Assembly: GCA_913777665.1 (NCBI GenBank)
Contig: CAJYTF010000015.1
Span: 62,001-126,000, forward strand
Direction: 5' to 3'
From: an uncultured Myroides sp.
GTDB taxonomy: Bacteria; Bacteroidota; Bacteroidia; Flavobacteriales; Flavobacteriaceae
Length of the DNA stretch: 64,000 bases
Of this stretch, positions 38,134 through 44,529 are shown in pieces. Numbering within the stretch: the first letter of the stretch is position 1; each line of letters opens with the position of its first letter. The notes below the pieces were generated by a model. It had not been told where the DNA came from. It saw only the letters and a list, made by a program, of their open reading frames with translations, and did no database searches. A program made the translations under genes and the position numbers.

Positions 38134-38793
38134 TTACTCATTATAAGTTACAAGAAGTTCCTTATTCAAAATCTGCATAAACAAATCACGCGGAATTTCT
38201 TCGCAACCTAATTGTGCTAAATAATCATTGTAAACCTGACAGTCAATAAGCTGATAATTCTCTGCTTTTAGTTTTTTGGTTAAATGTATAAATGCAATTT
38301 TAGAAGCGTTTGATACTTTAGAAAACATACTTTCGCCACAAAAAATATGTCCTAAATCAATACCGTACAAACCGCCAACCAATTCATTGTCTTGCCAAAC
38401 CTCAACCGATTTTGCATAACCCAGTTCGTGTAATTTGGTGTAAGCTTCCAGCATTTCATCGGTAATCCAAGTGCCTAATTGTCCGTTACGTTTGGTTTGC
38501 TGACAGTTGGTGATCACATCTTTAAAAGCAGTATTAAATGTTACGTTAAAGATATTTCTATTGATGATGTTTCGGGTAGATTTTGATATCTTTAGCTGAT
38601 TTAAAAACAAAACCATTCGTTCTTCGGGAGCAAACCAAGTGATTTCCTCACCATCTTCAAACCAAGGAAAAATACCGCTTCTGTAAGCTAAAATTAATCG
38701 ATCGGTTGATAAATCGCCTCCAAAGGCAACAATGCCCGACGAATGGGCGGTTTCAACATTAGGGAAATAGAGTTCTTTGGTAAGTTTGTACAT
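38134..38793 (-). CDS. aat: Leucyl/phenylalanyl-tRNA--protein transferase
   Basis: 219 residues from the ATG at 38793. The frame stays open upstream to 38835, but that extra part lies in a repeat element (ACCACATAG..., 38808 on), and MYKLTKELYFPNVETA matches the usual family N-terminus. The enzyme adds Leu or Phe to proteins starting with Arg or Lys, the N-degron signal read by ClpS/ClpAP. Motifs are GLVAFGGDLS-like GIVAFGGDLSTDRLILAY, GIFPWFE, WFAPEERMVL, and GGLYGIDLGHIFCGESMFSK (core GLYGIDLGHIFCGESMF). Confidence 0.96.
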   Translation of the reverse strand: MYKLTKELYFPNVETAHSSGIVAFGGDLSTDRLILAYRSGIFPWFEDGEEITWFAPEERMVLFLNQLKISKSTRNIINRNIFNVTFNTAFKDVITNCQQTKRNGQLGTWITDEMLEAYTKLHELGYAKSVEVWQDNELVGGLYGIDLGHIFCGESMFSKVSNASKIAFIHLTKKLKAENYQLIDCQVYNDYLAQLGCEEIPRDLFMQILNKELLVTYNE

Positions 38794-38807
38794 TTTATGA
38801 TATTTGA

Positions 38808-39124
38808 AACCACATAGCCACATAGCTTTTACCACAGATTCACAGATATTTAATAATTACCTTAAATCGTTGGATGTAATTCAAAATAAATAAAAATTAA
38901 CCACATAGGCGAATAGAATTATGACTAACTGTTAATGATAGGATAGAAAATTTCATTATTTTTCATATAGTTTGCTATGCGAAAAGTAAAACGTCTGTCA
39001 TAATCTTTTAAAACATAAAAAAAAACTATGTTTCTATGTGGTGAATTCTTTGTAAGATTTTTTAAATTAAAATCTGTGAATCTGTGGTTTTTACGGCTTA
39101 AGATGCTTAAATTTCTATGTGGTT
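38808..39124. repeat. 317-bp nested inverted-repeat element (CCACATAG family)
   Basis: The ends are AACCACATAG (38808-38817) and CTATGTGGTT (39115-39124). Inside, ACCACAGATTCACAGAT (38831-38847) is perfectly repeated inverted at 39072-39088 (17 bp), and ACCACATAG (38900-38908) at 39034-39042. The 395-bp gap 38794-39188 has no convincing gene. A related smaller copy lies at 47961-48052. The nested palindromic build without an open frame resembles a non-autonomous mobile or palindromic repeat element. Confidence 0.65.
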
Positions 39125-39135
39125 ATAAATTAAAA

Positions 39136-39164
39136 AATCCCGATTACAAATGTAATCAGGATTC
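39136..39164 (-). terminator. Terminator of the DUF3127 gene
   Basis: AATCCcGATTAC / GTAATCaGGATT with one mismatch and a 4-base loop, followed on the minus strand by a T-run. It lies 24 bases past the stop of the DUF3127 gene. Confidence 0.75.
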
Positions 39165-39188
39165 AAAATTATCGTTTTTCTTTCAATA

Positions 39189-39692
39189 TTAAAAAGGCAA
39201 ATCGTCTTCTGCTTCTTGATTTTGATTAAAATTCGGAGCAGGAGGAAAGCCTGAATTGTTGTTATTTGCATAACCGCCACCTTGGTTTTCAAACGGATTT
39301 GGTTGCCCGTATCCTTGACCTTGTTGTGGTTGTTGATTATAACCTTGTTGCGGTTGACCGTAACCACCACCTTGTGGAGCACCATAACCTTGTTGTGGTT
39401 GGTTGTAGCCTTGTTGCGCTTGTGGGCGATCGATTCTCCAACCTTGGATCGAGTTAAAGTAACGTGTTTCTCCTTGCGGATTAACCCATTCTCTACCACG
39501 TAAATTGATGCCTACACGAACTTGTTCGCCTGGTTGAAAACTGTTCAATAAATCGCATTTATCTTGCGTAAATTCAATTAAAATATGTTGCGGATATTGC
39601 TCTTCGGTTGTTACAACCACTTCTCTTTTTCTAAACGTTGGACTTACATCTTGTACAGGACCAACCATTTTAATTCTTCCTAAAACTTCCAT
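39189..39692 (-). CDS. DUF3127 protein with Gln/Gly-rich linker and SSB-like acidic C-terminal tip
   Basis: 167 residues. Residues 1-88 match the Bacteroidota DUF3127 family (RKREVVVTTEEQYPQHILIEF, KCDLLNSF, INLRGREWVNPQGE, a likely OB-type fold). Residues 90-155 are a low-complexity Gln/Gly/Tyr/Asn linker (QQGYGQPQQGYNQ). The last residues are EAEDDLPF, very like the DDDIPF tip by which single-stranded DNA-binding proteins recruit repair and replication partners. The whole design (compact OB-like domain, disordered linker, acidic Asp-Asp-Leu-Pro-Phe end) is that of an SSB, although the domain is not the classical SSB. A role in DNA metabolism is inferred. Confidence 0.85.
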   Translation of the reverse strand: MEVLGRIKMVGPVQDVSPTFRKREVVVTTEEQYPQHILIEFTQDKCDLLNSFQPGEQVRVGINLRGREWVNPQGETRYFNSIQGWRIDRPQAQQGYNQPQQGYGAPQGGGYGQPQQGYNQQPQQGQGYGQPNPFENQGGGYANNNNSGFPPAPNFNQNQEAEDDLPF

Positions 39693-39695
39693 TTG

Positions 39696-40574
39696 CTATT
39701 TTTTTACTGCTAAAATTGTTTTCCAAGCCAATGTTACTTCATTCAAACTTAAAAATTCTTTAGCTTTTTTATAAATTAATTCGCTGTTATTATTGTTAAC
39801 CCAATCTGTAATTTCAGGGTTTTCATTTAAAAATGCTTCAACGTCATTGGTAGTTGGCAGTACTTCTACATTGCCTAAAATACCTAAATCGTTCCCTGCA
39901 AATATACCACTTTTTTTTGCATCTTCGGGTATCGCATCAACGCCAATTCCTAAAGTGGTCAATGGTTTTTCAACCTCGAACATTCCCGGTGTGGCGCGTG
40001 TGTACCAGTTGCCGCCCATACGAGCAATCAAATCAATTTTATGCTGATCGATACCACCTTTACCATCTAAAACATCTTCAGAAATATGAATTTTTACTAC
40101 TTCGCAAATAATCATATTTCCGGCACCACCCTGATCGCCCAAAGCAATAATATCGTTCACTTTACATTCTAACTGTACCGGACTTTCGGCAACTCGGAAT
40201 GGTTTCACCACATCAGAAGGTAGTTTTGTAAAGCCCGATTTTATAAATTCATCAACCCCGTCGCCATATTCTGTAGACGATAACGAAAGTTGCTGCACCA
40301 TATCGTAATTTGCAATGTTTACAACCACTTCTTTAGTAGCTTCGCAGTTTAACAGCGTGTGTTTTACGGTGTTGTTACGAACGCGACGTGCCGGTGAAAA
40401 GACCAGAATTGGCGGGTTAGAACTAAACAAATTAAAAAAACTAAAAGGCGATAAATTCGGATTTCCCTCTTCATCAACCGTACTGGCAAAAGCAATTGGG
40501 CGGGGACCCACAGCTCCCTGCAAATATGCCTGAACTTGAACCGGAGTTAAATCGGTTGGATTAATGCTTAACAT
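39696..40574 (-). CDS. Flavin reductase family protein (FMN-binding split barrel)
   Basis: 292 residues. The N-terminal ~200 residues match the flavin reductase/flavoredoxin-like split barrel: GAVGPRPIAFASTVDEEGNPNLSPFSFF (core GPRPIAFASTVD and NLSPFSFFNLFSSNPP), then NTVKHTLLN and EVVVNI. Such proteins bind FMN and reduce flavins or act as flavodoxin-like oxidoreductases. Residues 200-292 are an extension with a helical C-terminus. It is followed after 3 bases by the DUF3127 gene, probably in one transcript. Confidence 0.9.
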   Translation of the reverse strand: MLSINPTDLTPVQVQAYLQGAVGPRPIAFASTVDEEGNPNLSPFSFFNLFSSNPPILVFSPARRVRNNTVKHTLLNCEATKEVVVNIANYDMVQQLSLSSTEYGDGVDEFIKSGFTKLPSDVVKPFRVAESPVQLECKVNDIIALGDQGGAGNMIICEVVKIHISEDVLDGKGGIDQHKIDLIARMGGNWYTRATPGMFEVEKPLTTLGIGVDAIPEDAKKSGIFAGNDLGILGNVEVLPTTNDVEAFLNENPEITDWVNNNNSELIYKKAKEFLSLNEVTLAWKTILAVKK

Positions 40575-40698
40575 ACATAAATTGGTTTAAACAAATATAA
40601 GTATTGCACTGAAAATTTAAGGTTCAATTTTCAAAATATTATCAACAAAATAACGTTATAAAGCAGTATCTTGCTAAACGCATTTCAAATTTTACTGC

Positions 40699-41847
40699 AT
40701 GTCAATACTTAAAAGAAGTTTGTACACCCGTTGGTTTCTGTTGATTTTTTCGCTAGGAATTTTAATTTTAATTCTTTGGAATACGTATTTGCTTTTCCAG
40801 ACATTTAAGCATGAAGAACGTGTGAAAATGGAGATTTGGGCGGAAGCAAATCAAAAAATTAGTGATGAATCTGATTTAGATGCTGATATCGAACTTCCAT
40901 CAAATATTCTCATAAAAAATACAACTATTCCGGTAATTTTAGTTACCAGTACAGATAGTATTAGAAATTTTTCAAACTTACCTAAGGAGGTTGCAGAAGA
41001 CACCGTTCTGATACGAAAGATGCTTCTTGATCTTAAAAAACAAAACGCACCTATCGAAATTGTACACCCAAGCGGAAATCAATATCTCTATTACGGGAAC
41101 TCTTCTTTAATCACCAAGCTAAAATATTATCCATTGGCATTAGTTGCTATTTTGGTTTTGTTTGGATTGCTAGTTTACAGTTATTTCCGCGCCAGTAAAA
41201 TGTCGTCTGAAAATAAGTTGTGGGCGGGTATGGCAAAAGAAACGGCACATCAAATTGGTACGCCGCTTTCGTCGCTTTTAGGTTGGATCGAAATTATGAA
41301 GTTAGATGATATGGATGAAAATATCATTGGCGAAATTCAGAAAGATGTTGATCGATTGCAAACAATTGCCGACCGTTTTTCTAAAATAGGATCTGAACCT
41401 AATCTGGAGTTGCTGAATATTGTGGAAGAAACCAAAAAATCGTTTGATTATTTACAGTCACGCAGTTCTAAACAGATTAATTTTAAGTTTGAAACCAATA
41501 CCGATATTGTGAATTTAATGTTGAACCCGACCTTACACAGTTGGACCATTGAAAATCTTGTAAAGAATGCTATTGATGCCATTAAAGGAAAAGGAAGTAT
41601 TGAAGTCGAGATAAAAAACAACGAAAATACCATACAAATTTTAGTAAGCGATACCGGTAAAGGAATTCCTAAAAATCAATTCAAAAAAGTATTCGAACCT
41701 GGTTTTTCGACCAAAAAACGTGGTTGGGGATTAGGACTTTCACTTACCCAGCGTATTGTTCAAAAATACCATAAAGGATCAATCCGAGTTTTAAAATCTG
41801 AAATTGGTAAAGGAACCGTTTTTTCTATTCAATACAAGAAAATTTAA
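40699..41847 (+). CDS. Sensor histidine kinase, orphan
   Basis: 382 residues. Transmembrane helices at about 14-34 and 144-162 enclose a ~110-residue periplasmic sensor. HisKA: the phospho-acceptor His184 is in AKETAHQIGTPLSSLLGWIE (core AHQIGTPLS). HATPase: N box VKNAIDAIKGKG, G1 SDTGKGIPK, G2 GWGLGLSLTQRIV, all intact. The H box variant with HQIGTPLSSL is common in Bacteroidota. There is no response regulator gene nearby, so the partner must be encoded elsewhere. Signal unknown. Confidence 0.92.
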   Translation: MSILKRSLYTRWFLLIFSLGILILILWNTYLLFQTFKHEERVKMEIWAEANQKISDESDLDADIELPSNILIKNTTIPVILVTSTDSIRNFSNLPKEVAEDTVLIRKMLLDLKKQNAPIEIVHPSGNQYLYYGNSSLITKLKYYPLALVAILVLFGLLVYSYFRASKMSSENKLWAGMAKETAHQIGTPLSSLLGWIEIMKLDDMDENIIGEIQKDVDRLQTIADRFSKIGSEPNLELLNIVEETKKSFDYLQSRSSKQINFKFETNTDIVNLMLNPTLHSWTIENLVKNAIDAIKGKGSIEVEIKNNENTIQILVSDTGKGIPKNQFKKVFEPGFSTKKRGWGLGLSLTQRIVQKYHKGSIRVLKSEIGKGTVFSIQYKKI

Positions 41848-41852
41848 AACTT

Positions 41853-42398
41853 TTATACCGTTAAAGACATGGTTAGAATATGAAAATATCTGTTGTCTTG
41901 TTTAAAGAAGTTTTTAATAATTCCGTTTTCTACAAATCCCATTTTTCGATATAAATTCAATCCCGCTTCGTTTTCGGTATAAACCTGCAGCCAGATCAGT
42001 TCTAAAATTGGGTTGCTTTTTGCCCATTCAATTACCAACGAAAGTAAAGCTGTACCCAAACCAATGTGTTGCCACTCTTGCAGCATACCCATACCAATTA
42101 CAGCGGTATGTTCCATGATTTTTCTGCGACTTCCGGTTAAATCGATATTTCCGATAATTTCACCTTCATATTCAGCAACCAACAGTAAAGAATTGTCATT
42201 AATTAAAAAAAAATTGATCCATTCTTTTTCTTGATCGACCGTTAATTTAATTTCACTTTCAAGTTTTGGAATATACTTGCTGGTAGGAATATAGATTTTT
42301 ACACAGTTTAAAATATCCTCAGCATCAGAAACTTTTGCCTGTCTTATTAGAACGGTTTTTGAATTTTTTAGCGTGATTTGTTTTGGTTCGAATTTCAT
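41853..42398 (-). CDS. GNAT family N-acetyltransferase
   Basis: 181 residues of the GCN5-related acetyltransferase fold. It has VAEYEGEIIGNIDLTG (beta 4), the acetyl-CoA loop EWQHIGLGTALLSLVIEWA (Q/R-x-x-G-x-G/A region) near residue 107, and the end YTENEAGLNLYRKMGFVENG (core ENEAGLNLYRKMGF). Substrate unknown; the resemblance to RimI/ribosomal or small-molecule acetylases is general. It is convergent with the histidine kinase (5 bases between stops). Confidence 0.88.
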   Translation of the reverse strand: MKFEPKQITLKNSKTVLIRQAKVSDAEDILNCVKIYIPTSKYIPKLESEIKLTVDQEKEWINFFLINDNSLLLVAEYEGEIIGNIDLTGSRRKIMEHTAVIGMGMLQEWQHIGLGTALLSLVIEWAKSNPILELIWLQVYTENEAGLNLYRKMGFVENGIIKNFFKQDNRYFHILTMSLTV

Positions 42399-42434
42399 TA
42401 TCTCAAAAAATCTAATTACATCTAAAATACAAAA

Positions 42435-42460
42435 AATCCCTTTGAAATTTCAAAGGGATT
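42435..42460. terminator. Terminator after the HIT gene
   Basis: Perfect 10-bp stem AATCCCTTTG / CAAAGGGATT with a 6-base loop, followed on the minus strand by a T-run. It sits 5 bases from the HIT gene stop. Confidence 0.85.
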
Positions 42461-42464
42461 CATT

Positions 42465-42851
42465 TTATAAATTCGCAGCTATTTGTTGGGCTGTTTCTTC
42501 AAATTCTTGTTGTGATAACGATGCTTTGCGTTGAAAACGCATATCGTCCATATCTTGTAGCGGAATTAAATGTACATGCACATGAGGTACTTCTAATCCA
42601 ACAACGGCAACACCTACACGCTTGCAAGGAATCGTTTTTTCTATGGCTTTCGCTACATCGTAAGAAAATTCCATTAATCGGGTGTACAATCCTTTTTCCA
42701 TATCAAAAATCTTGTTGATTTCCTGTTTTGGAACGCACAATGTATGACCTTTTGCGTTTGGATTGATATCTAAAAAAGCAATAAACTCATCGTTTTCTGC
42801 TACTTTGTGCGATGGAATTTCTCCGTTGATGATTTTAGTGAAAATACTCAT
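42465..42851 (-). CDS. HIT family protein
   Basis: 128 residues of the histidine triad family (nucleotidyl hydrolases/transferases, HINT-like). N-terminus IFTKIINGEIPSHKVAEND; the middle has DINPNAKGHTLCVPK; the catalytic triad is HVHVHLIPL near residues 92-100. Probable hydrolase of AMP-conjugates; substrate unknown. It follows greA by 11 bases on the same strand, an arrangement also seen in other Flavobacteriaceae. Confidence 0.94.
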   Translation of the reverse strand: MSIFTKIINGEIPSHKVAENDEFIAFLDINPNAKGHTLCVPKQEINKIFDMEKGLYTRLMEFSYDVAKAIEKTIPCKRVGVAVVGLEVPHVHVHLIPLQDMDDMRFQRKASLSQQEFEETAQQIAANL

Positions 42852-42862
42852 AGCTTAAAAAA

Positions 42863-43339
42863 TTAATCTCTTGTTATTTCTAAAACTTCGAATTTTAATG
42901 TTCCGTTTGGTACGCTGATTTCTGCAATTTCTCCAACCGATTTTCCTAACAAACCTTTACCAATTGGCGAAGTTACTGAAATTTTTCCCGCTTTTAAATC
43001 GGCTTCGCTTTCTGCAACCAGTTTGTATTTAATTTCCATTCCGTTGGTTTGGTTTTTAATGCGCACGGTAGAAAGCACCAAAACTTTTGAAGTGTCTAAT
43101 TGCGATTCATCAATTAAACGGGCATTGGCTAAAATTTCTTCCATTTTAGCTATTCTTAATTCTAATAAACCTTGTGCTTCTTTGGCAGCATCGTATTCTG
43201 CGTTTTCAGATAAATCACCTTTATCGCGTGCATCTGCGATTGCCTGTGATGCTTTTGGACGTTCCACACTTTTTAACTGATCGATTTCATCTCTCAATTT
43301 CTTTAAACCTTCGGCAGTATAATAGGATACGTTACTCAT
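42863..43339 (-). CDS. greA: Transcription elongation factor GreA
   Basis: 158 residues, the normal GreA length, from the ATG at 43339 (the frame opens two codons earlier at a TTG, which is less likely). The N-terminal coiled coil contains the GreA tip region ARDKGDLSENAEYDAAKEAQG with the acidic residues that enter the RNA polymerase channel. The C-terminal FKBP-like domain has ISVTSPIGKGLLGKSVGE. It rescues backtracked RNA polymerase by stimulating transcript cleavage. Confidence 0.97.
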   Translation of the reverse strand: MSNVSYYTAEGLKKLRDEIDQLKSVERPKASQAIADARDKGDLSENAEYDAAKEAQGLLELRIAKMEEILANARLIDESQLDTSKVLVLSTVRIKNQTNGMEIKYKLVAESEADLKAGKISVTSPIGKGLLGKSVGEIAEISVPNGTLKFEVLEITRD

Positions 43340-43364
43340 TTTCAATTCAATTTATAAAACAGAA

Positions 43365-43387
43365 AAAATCCCAGACAACGGGATTTT
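43365..43387. other. Hairpin between divergent greA and lipoprotein genes
   Basis: AAAATCCC / GGGATTTT with a 7-base loop, terminator-like, but placed between two diverging genes where no transcript should need to end. It may lie in the 5' leader of one of them or stop stray antisense transcription. Confidence 0.4.
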
Positions 43388-43474
43388 GTTCTTATGCGTT
43401 TATTTTGTTAATATTCGTTACATTATTATTTAGTCAAAGTTAAATAATTAAATTTGTTTTCCAAATGTTTTATA

Positions 43475-43900
43475 ATGAAAAAGCTGTTTGTGTTAACAAT
43501 ATGTTCGGTTTTATTTTTACTGTCGTGTTCTAAAGACGATTGGGACAACCGCAACCCGTATCTGCCTGAAATTGCTGTGAATGCACCTATAAATACTTCA
43601 CTGCCAACCTACAATAAATTACAGTATCCGGGTAATGCCGTGTATATACCAACTTACGGAATCAATGGGATTTTAGTGATAAATACTGGAACTGGTGTGC
43701 GTGCTTTTGATGCCACTTGCGCCAATCACGGAATAAGTAACTGCTCTAAATTAACCTTAGATGGGGTGGAAGCTACATGTGGTTGCAGTGATGCCTTGGT
43801 GTATAATTTGTATTTGGGTTTGGCAACAACCGAAGCGCAATATCCGCTAAAAGAATACCGTGTTTCGCAAAATGGAACAATGATTACGGTTTTTAATTAA
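43475..43900 (+). CDS. Lipoprotein with a degenerate Rieske-like fold
   Basis: 141 residues from the ATG at 43475. Lipoprotein signal with Cys18 (FLLSCS). The rest follows the pattern of small Rieske-domain lipoproteins: VYIPTYGINGILVIN, GTGVRAFDATCANHG, then a Cys pair, and YPLKEYRVSQNG at the end. In a true Rieske site CxH and CxxH bind a 2Fe-2S cluster; here the sites are CANH (82-85) and CGCS (102-105) with an added Cys90, and the second His is missing. A normal Rieske cluster is therefore unlikely. Probably exposed at the outer or inner membrane; function unknown. Confidence 0.7.
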   Translation: MKKLFVLTICSVLFLLSCSKDDWDNRNPYLPEIAVNAPINTSLPTYNKLQYPGNAVYIPTYGINGILVINTGTGVRAFDATCANHGISNCSKLTLDGVEATCGCSDALVYNLYLGLATTEAQYPLKEYRVSQNGTMITVFN

Positions 43901-43904
43901 AAAC

Positions 43905-43933
43905 GAACGAGCACCTGTAAAAGACGCTCGTTC
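43905..43933. terminator. Terminator hairpin, copy A of a duplicated sequence
   Basis: GAACGAGC / GCTCGTTC stem with a 13-base loop and a T-rich end, between the convergent lipoprotein and ParE genes. The whole block (GAGCACCTGTAAAAGACGCTCG) recurs in degenerate form at 44471-44505. Confidence 0.78.
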
Positions 43934-43938
43934 TTGTT

Positions 43939-44232
43939 TTATATTCTTTTTGATAAATCTCTTGCTCCATGGTGTATCATTAAGATATGAATAGAATCAT
44001 AAGAAACAATTTTATAAATAATTCTATAATTTCCCTCTGCAAGTTCTCGTATGGCTGTATTTTTTATTTCTTTGACTTGTTTGCCAATTAACGGTTGAAA
44101 TTTTAAAATCTGAATTTTTTGATAAATCCTTTCAACTTGCAATTTTGCATATCTTTTTGAATCTAATGAAATGTAATCATGAATTTCTTGTAGATCGACT
44201 TGGGCAGATTTTAACCATTTGATTCGAACCAT
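43939..44232 (-). CDS. RelE/ParE family toxin
   Basis: 97 residues. Typical ParE/RelE architecture: IKWLKSAQVDLQEIHDYI at the N-terminus, the middle FQPLIGKQV, and the beta core RELAEGNYRIIYKIV followed by ILMIHHGARDL. ParE toxins block gyrase and RelE toxins cleave mRNA; the sequence is nearer to ParE-like proteins but the target is not certain. Its start overlaps the upstream antitoxin gene by 22 bases, as usual for such operons. Confidence 0.88.
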   Translation of the reverse strand: MVRIKWLKSAQVDLQEIHDYISLDSKRYAKLQVERIYQKIQILKFQPLIGKQVKEIKNTAIRELAEGNYRIIYKIVSYDSIHILMIHHGARDLSKRI

Positions 44233-44402
44233 TTCTTCATTTCAGATTTAATATCATCATCGCTCATTACTTCATTGTTTTCCGATTCTTTCATTCTATT
44301 TTCTAACTTATCAATAAATACAAGTCGATCAATAAGTTCGTCTATAGAAAGTTCTTCGGGAAAATCTTCTATGTATCTCTGTAAATCGTTTTTAGAAATC
44401 AT
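44211..44402 (-). CDS. Antitoxin of the ParE-type module
   Basis: 63 residues, acidic, upstream of and overlapping the toxin gene. It lacks an obvious ribbon-helix-helix motif: residues 17-40 (LSIDELIDRLVFIDKLENRM, core IDELIDRLVFIDKLE) are helical, and the end DDIKSEMKKWFESNG is a likely toxin-wrapping helix. The call rests on size, charge and gene order. It probably neutralises the toxin by direct binding. Confidence 0.78.
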   Translation of the reverse strand: MISKNDLQRYIEDFPEELSIDELIDRLVFIDKLENRMKESENNEVMSDDDIKSEMKKWFESNG

Positions 44403-44470
44403 AACAAATTAATTAGTAAAGCTAATTTACAAAAAAATGTAAGGTTTTTATTATAGATTTGGTTGAAATT

Positions 44471-44505
44471 AAAACGAGCACCTATAAAAGATGCCCGTTC
44501 TTGGT
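44471..44505. repeat. Second, degenerate copy of the hairpin flanking the toxin-antitoxin module
   Basis: AACGAGCACCTATAAAAGATGCCCGTTCTTG is nearly the same as the sequence at 43905-43937 (GAGCACCTGTAAAAGACGCTCGTTCTTG) and has the same orientation. The stem AACGAGC / GCCCGTT has one mismatch. It probably ends the TonB receptor gene, and together with copy A it brackets the toxin-antitoxin pair as a direct repeat. Confidence 0.7.
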
Positions 44506-44529
44506 TGTTGATTATTAAGGTTGATTAGA

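Noticed and set aside
38794-38835. N-terminal extension of aat
   Set aside because: The 14 extra residues are translated from the CCACATAG repeat element, not from gene sequence.
39290-39440. Possible CRISPR-like repeats of about 20 bp
   Set aside because: The repeats are the coding sequence of the Gln/Gly-rich linker of the DUF3127 protein; there are no uniform spacers and no cas genes.
39189-39692. Annotation as classical single-stranded DNA-binding protein
   Set aside because: Only the linker and the acidic tip look like SSB; the N-terminal domain matches DUF3127, not the SSB OB domain.
43365-43387. Transcription terminator for greA or the lipoprotein gene
   Set aside because: The hairpin is upstream of both diverging genes, so it cannot end either; listed only as a hairpin of unknown role.
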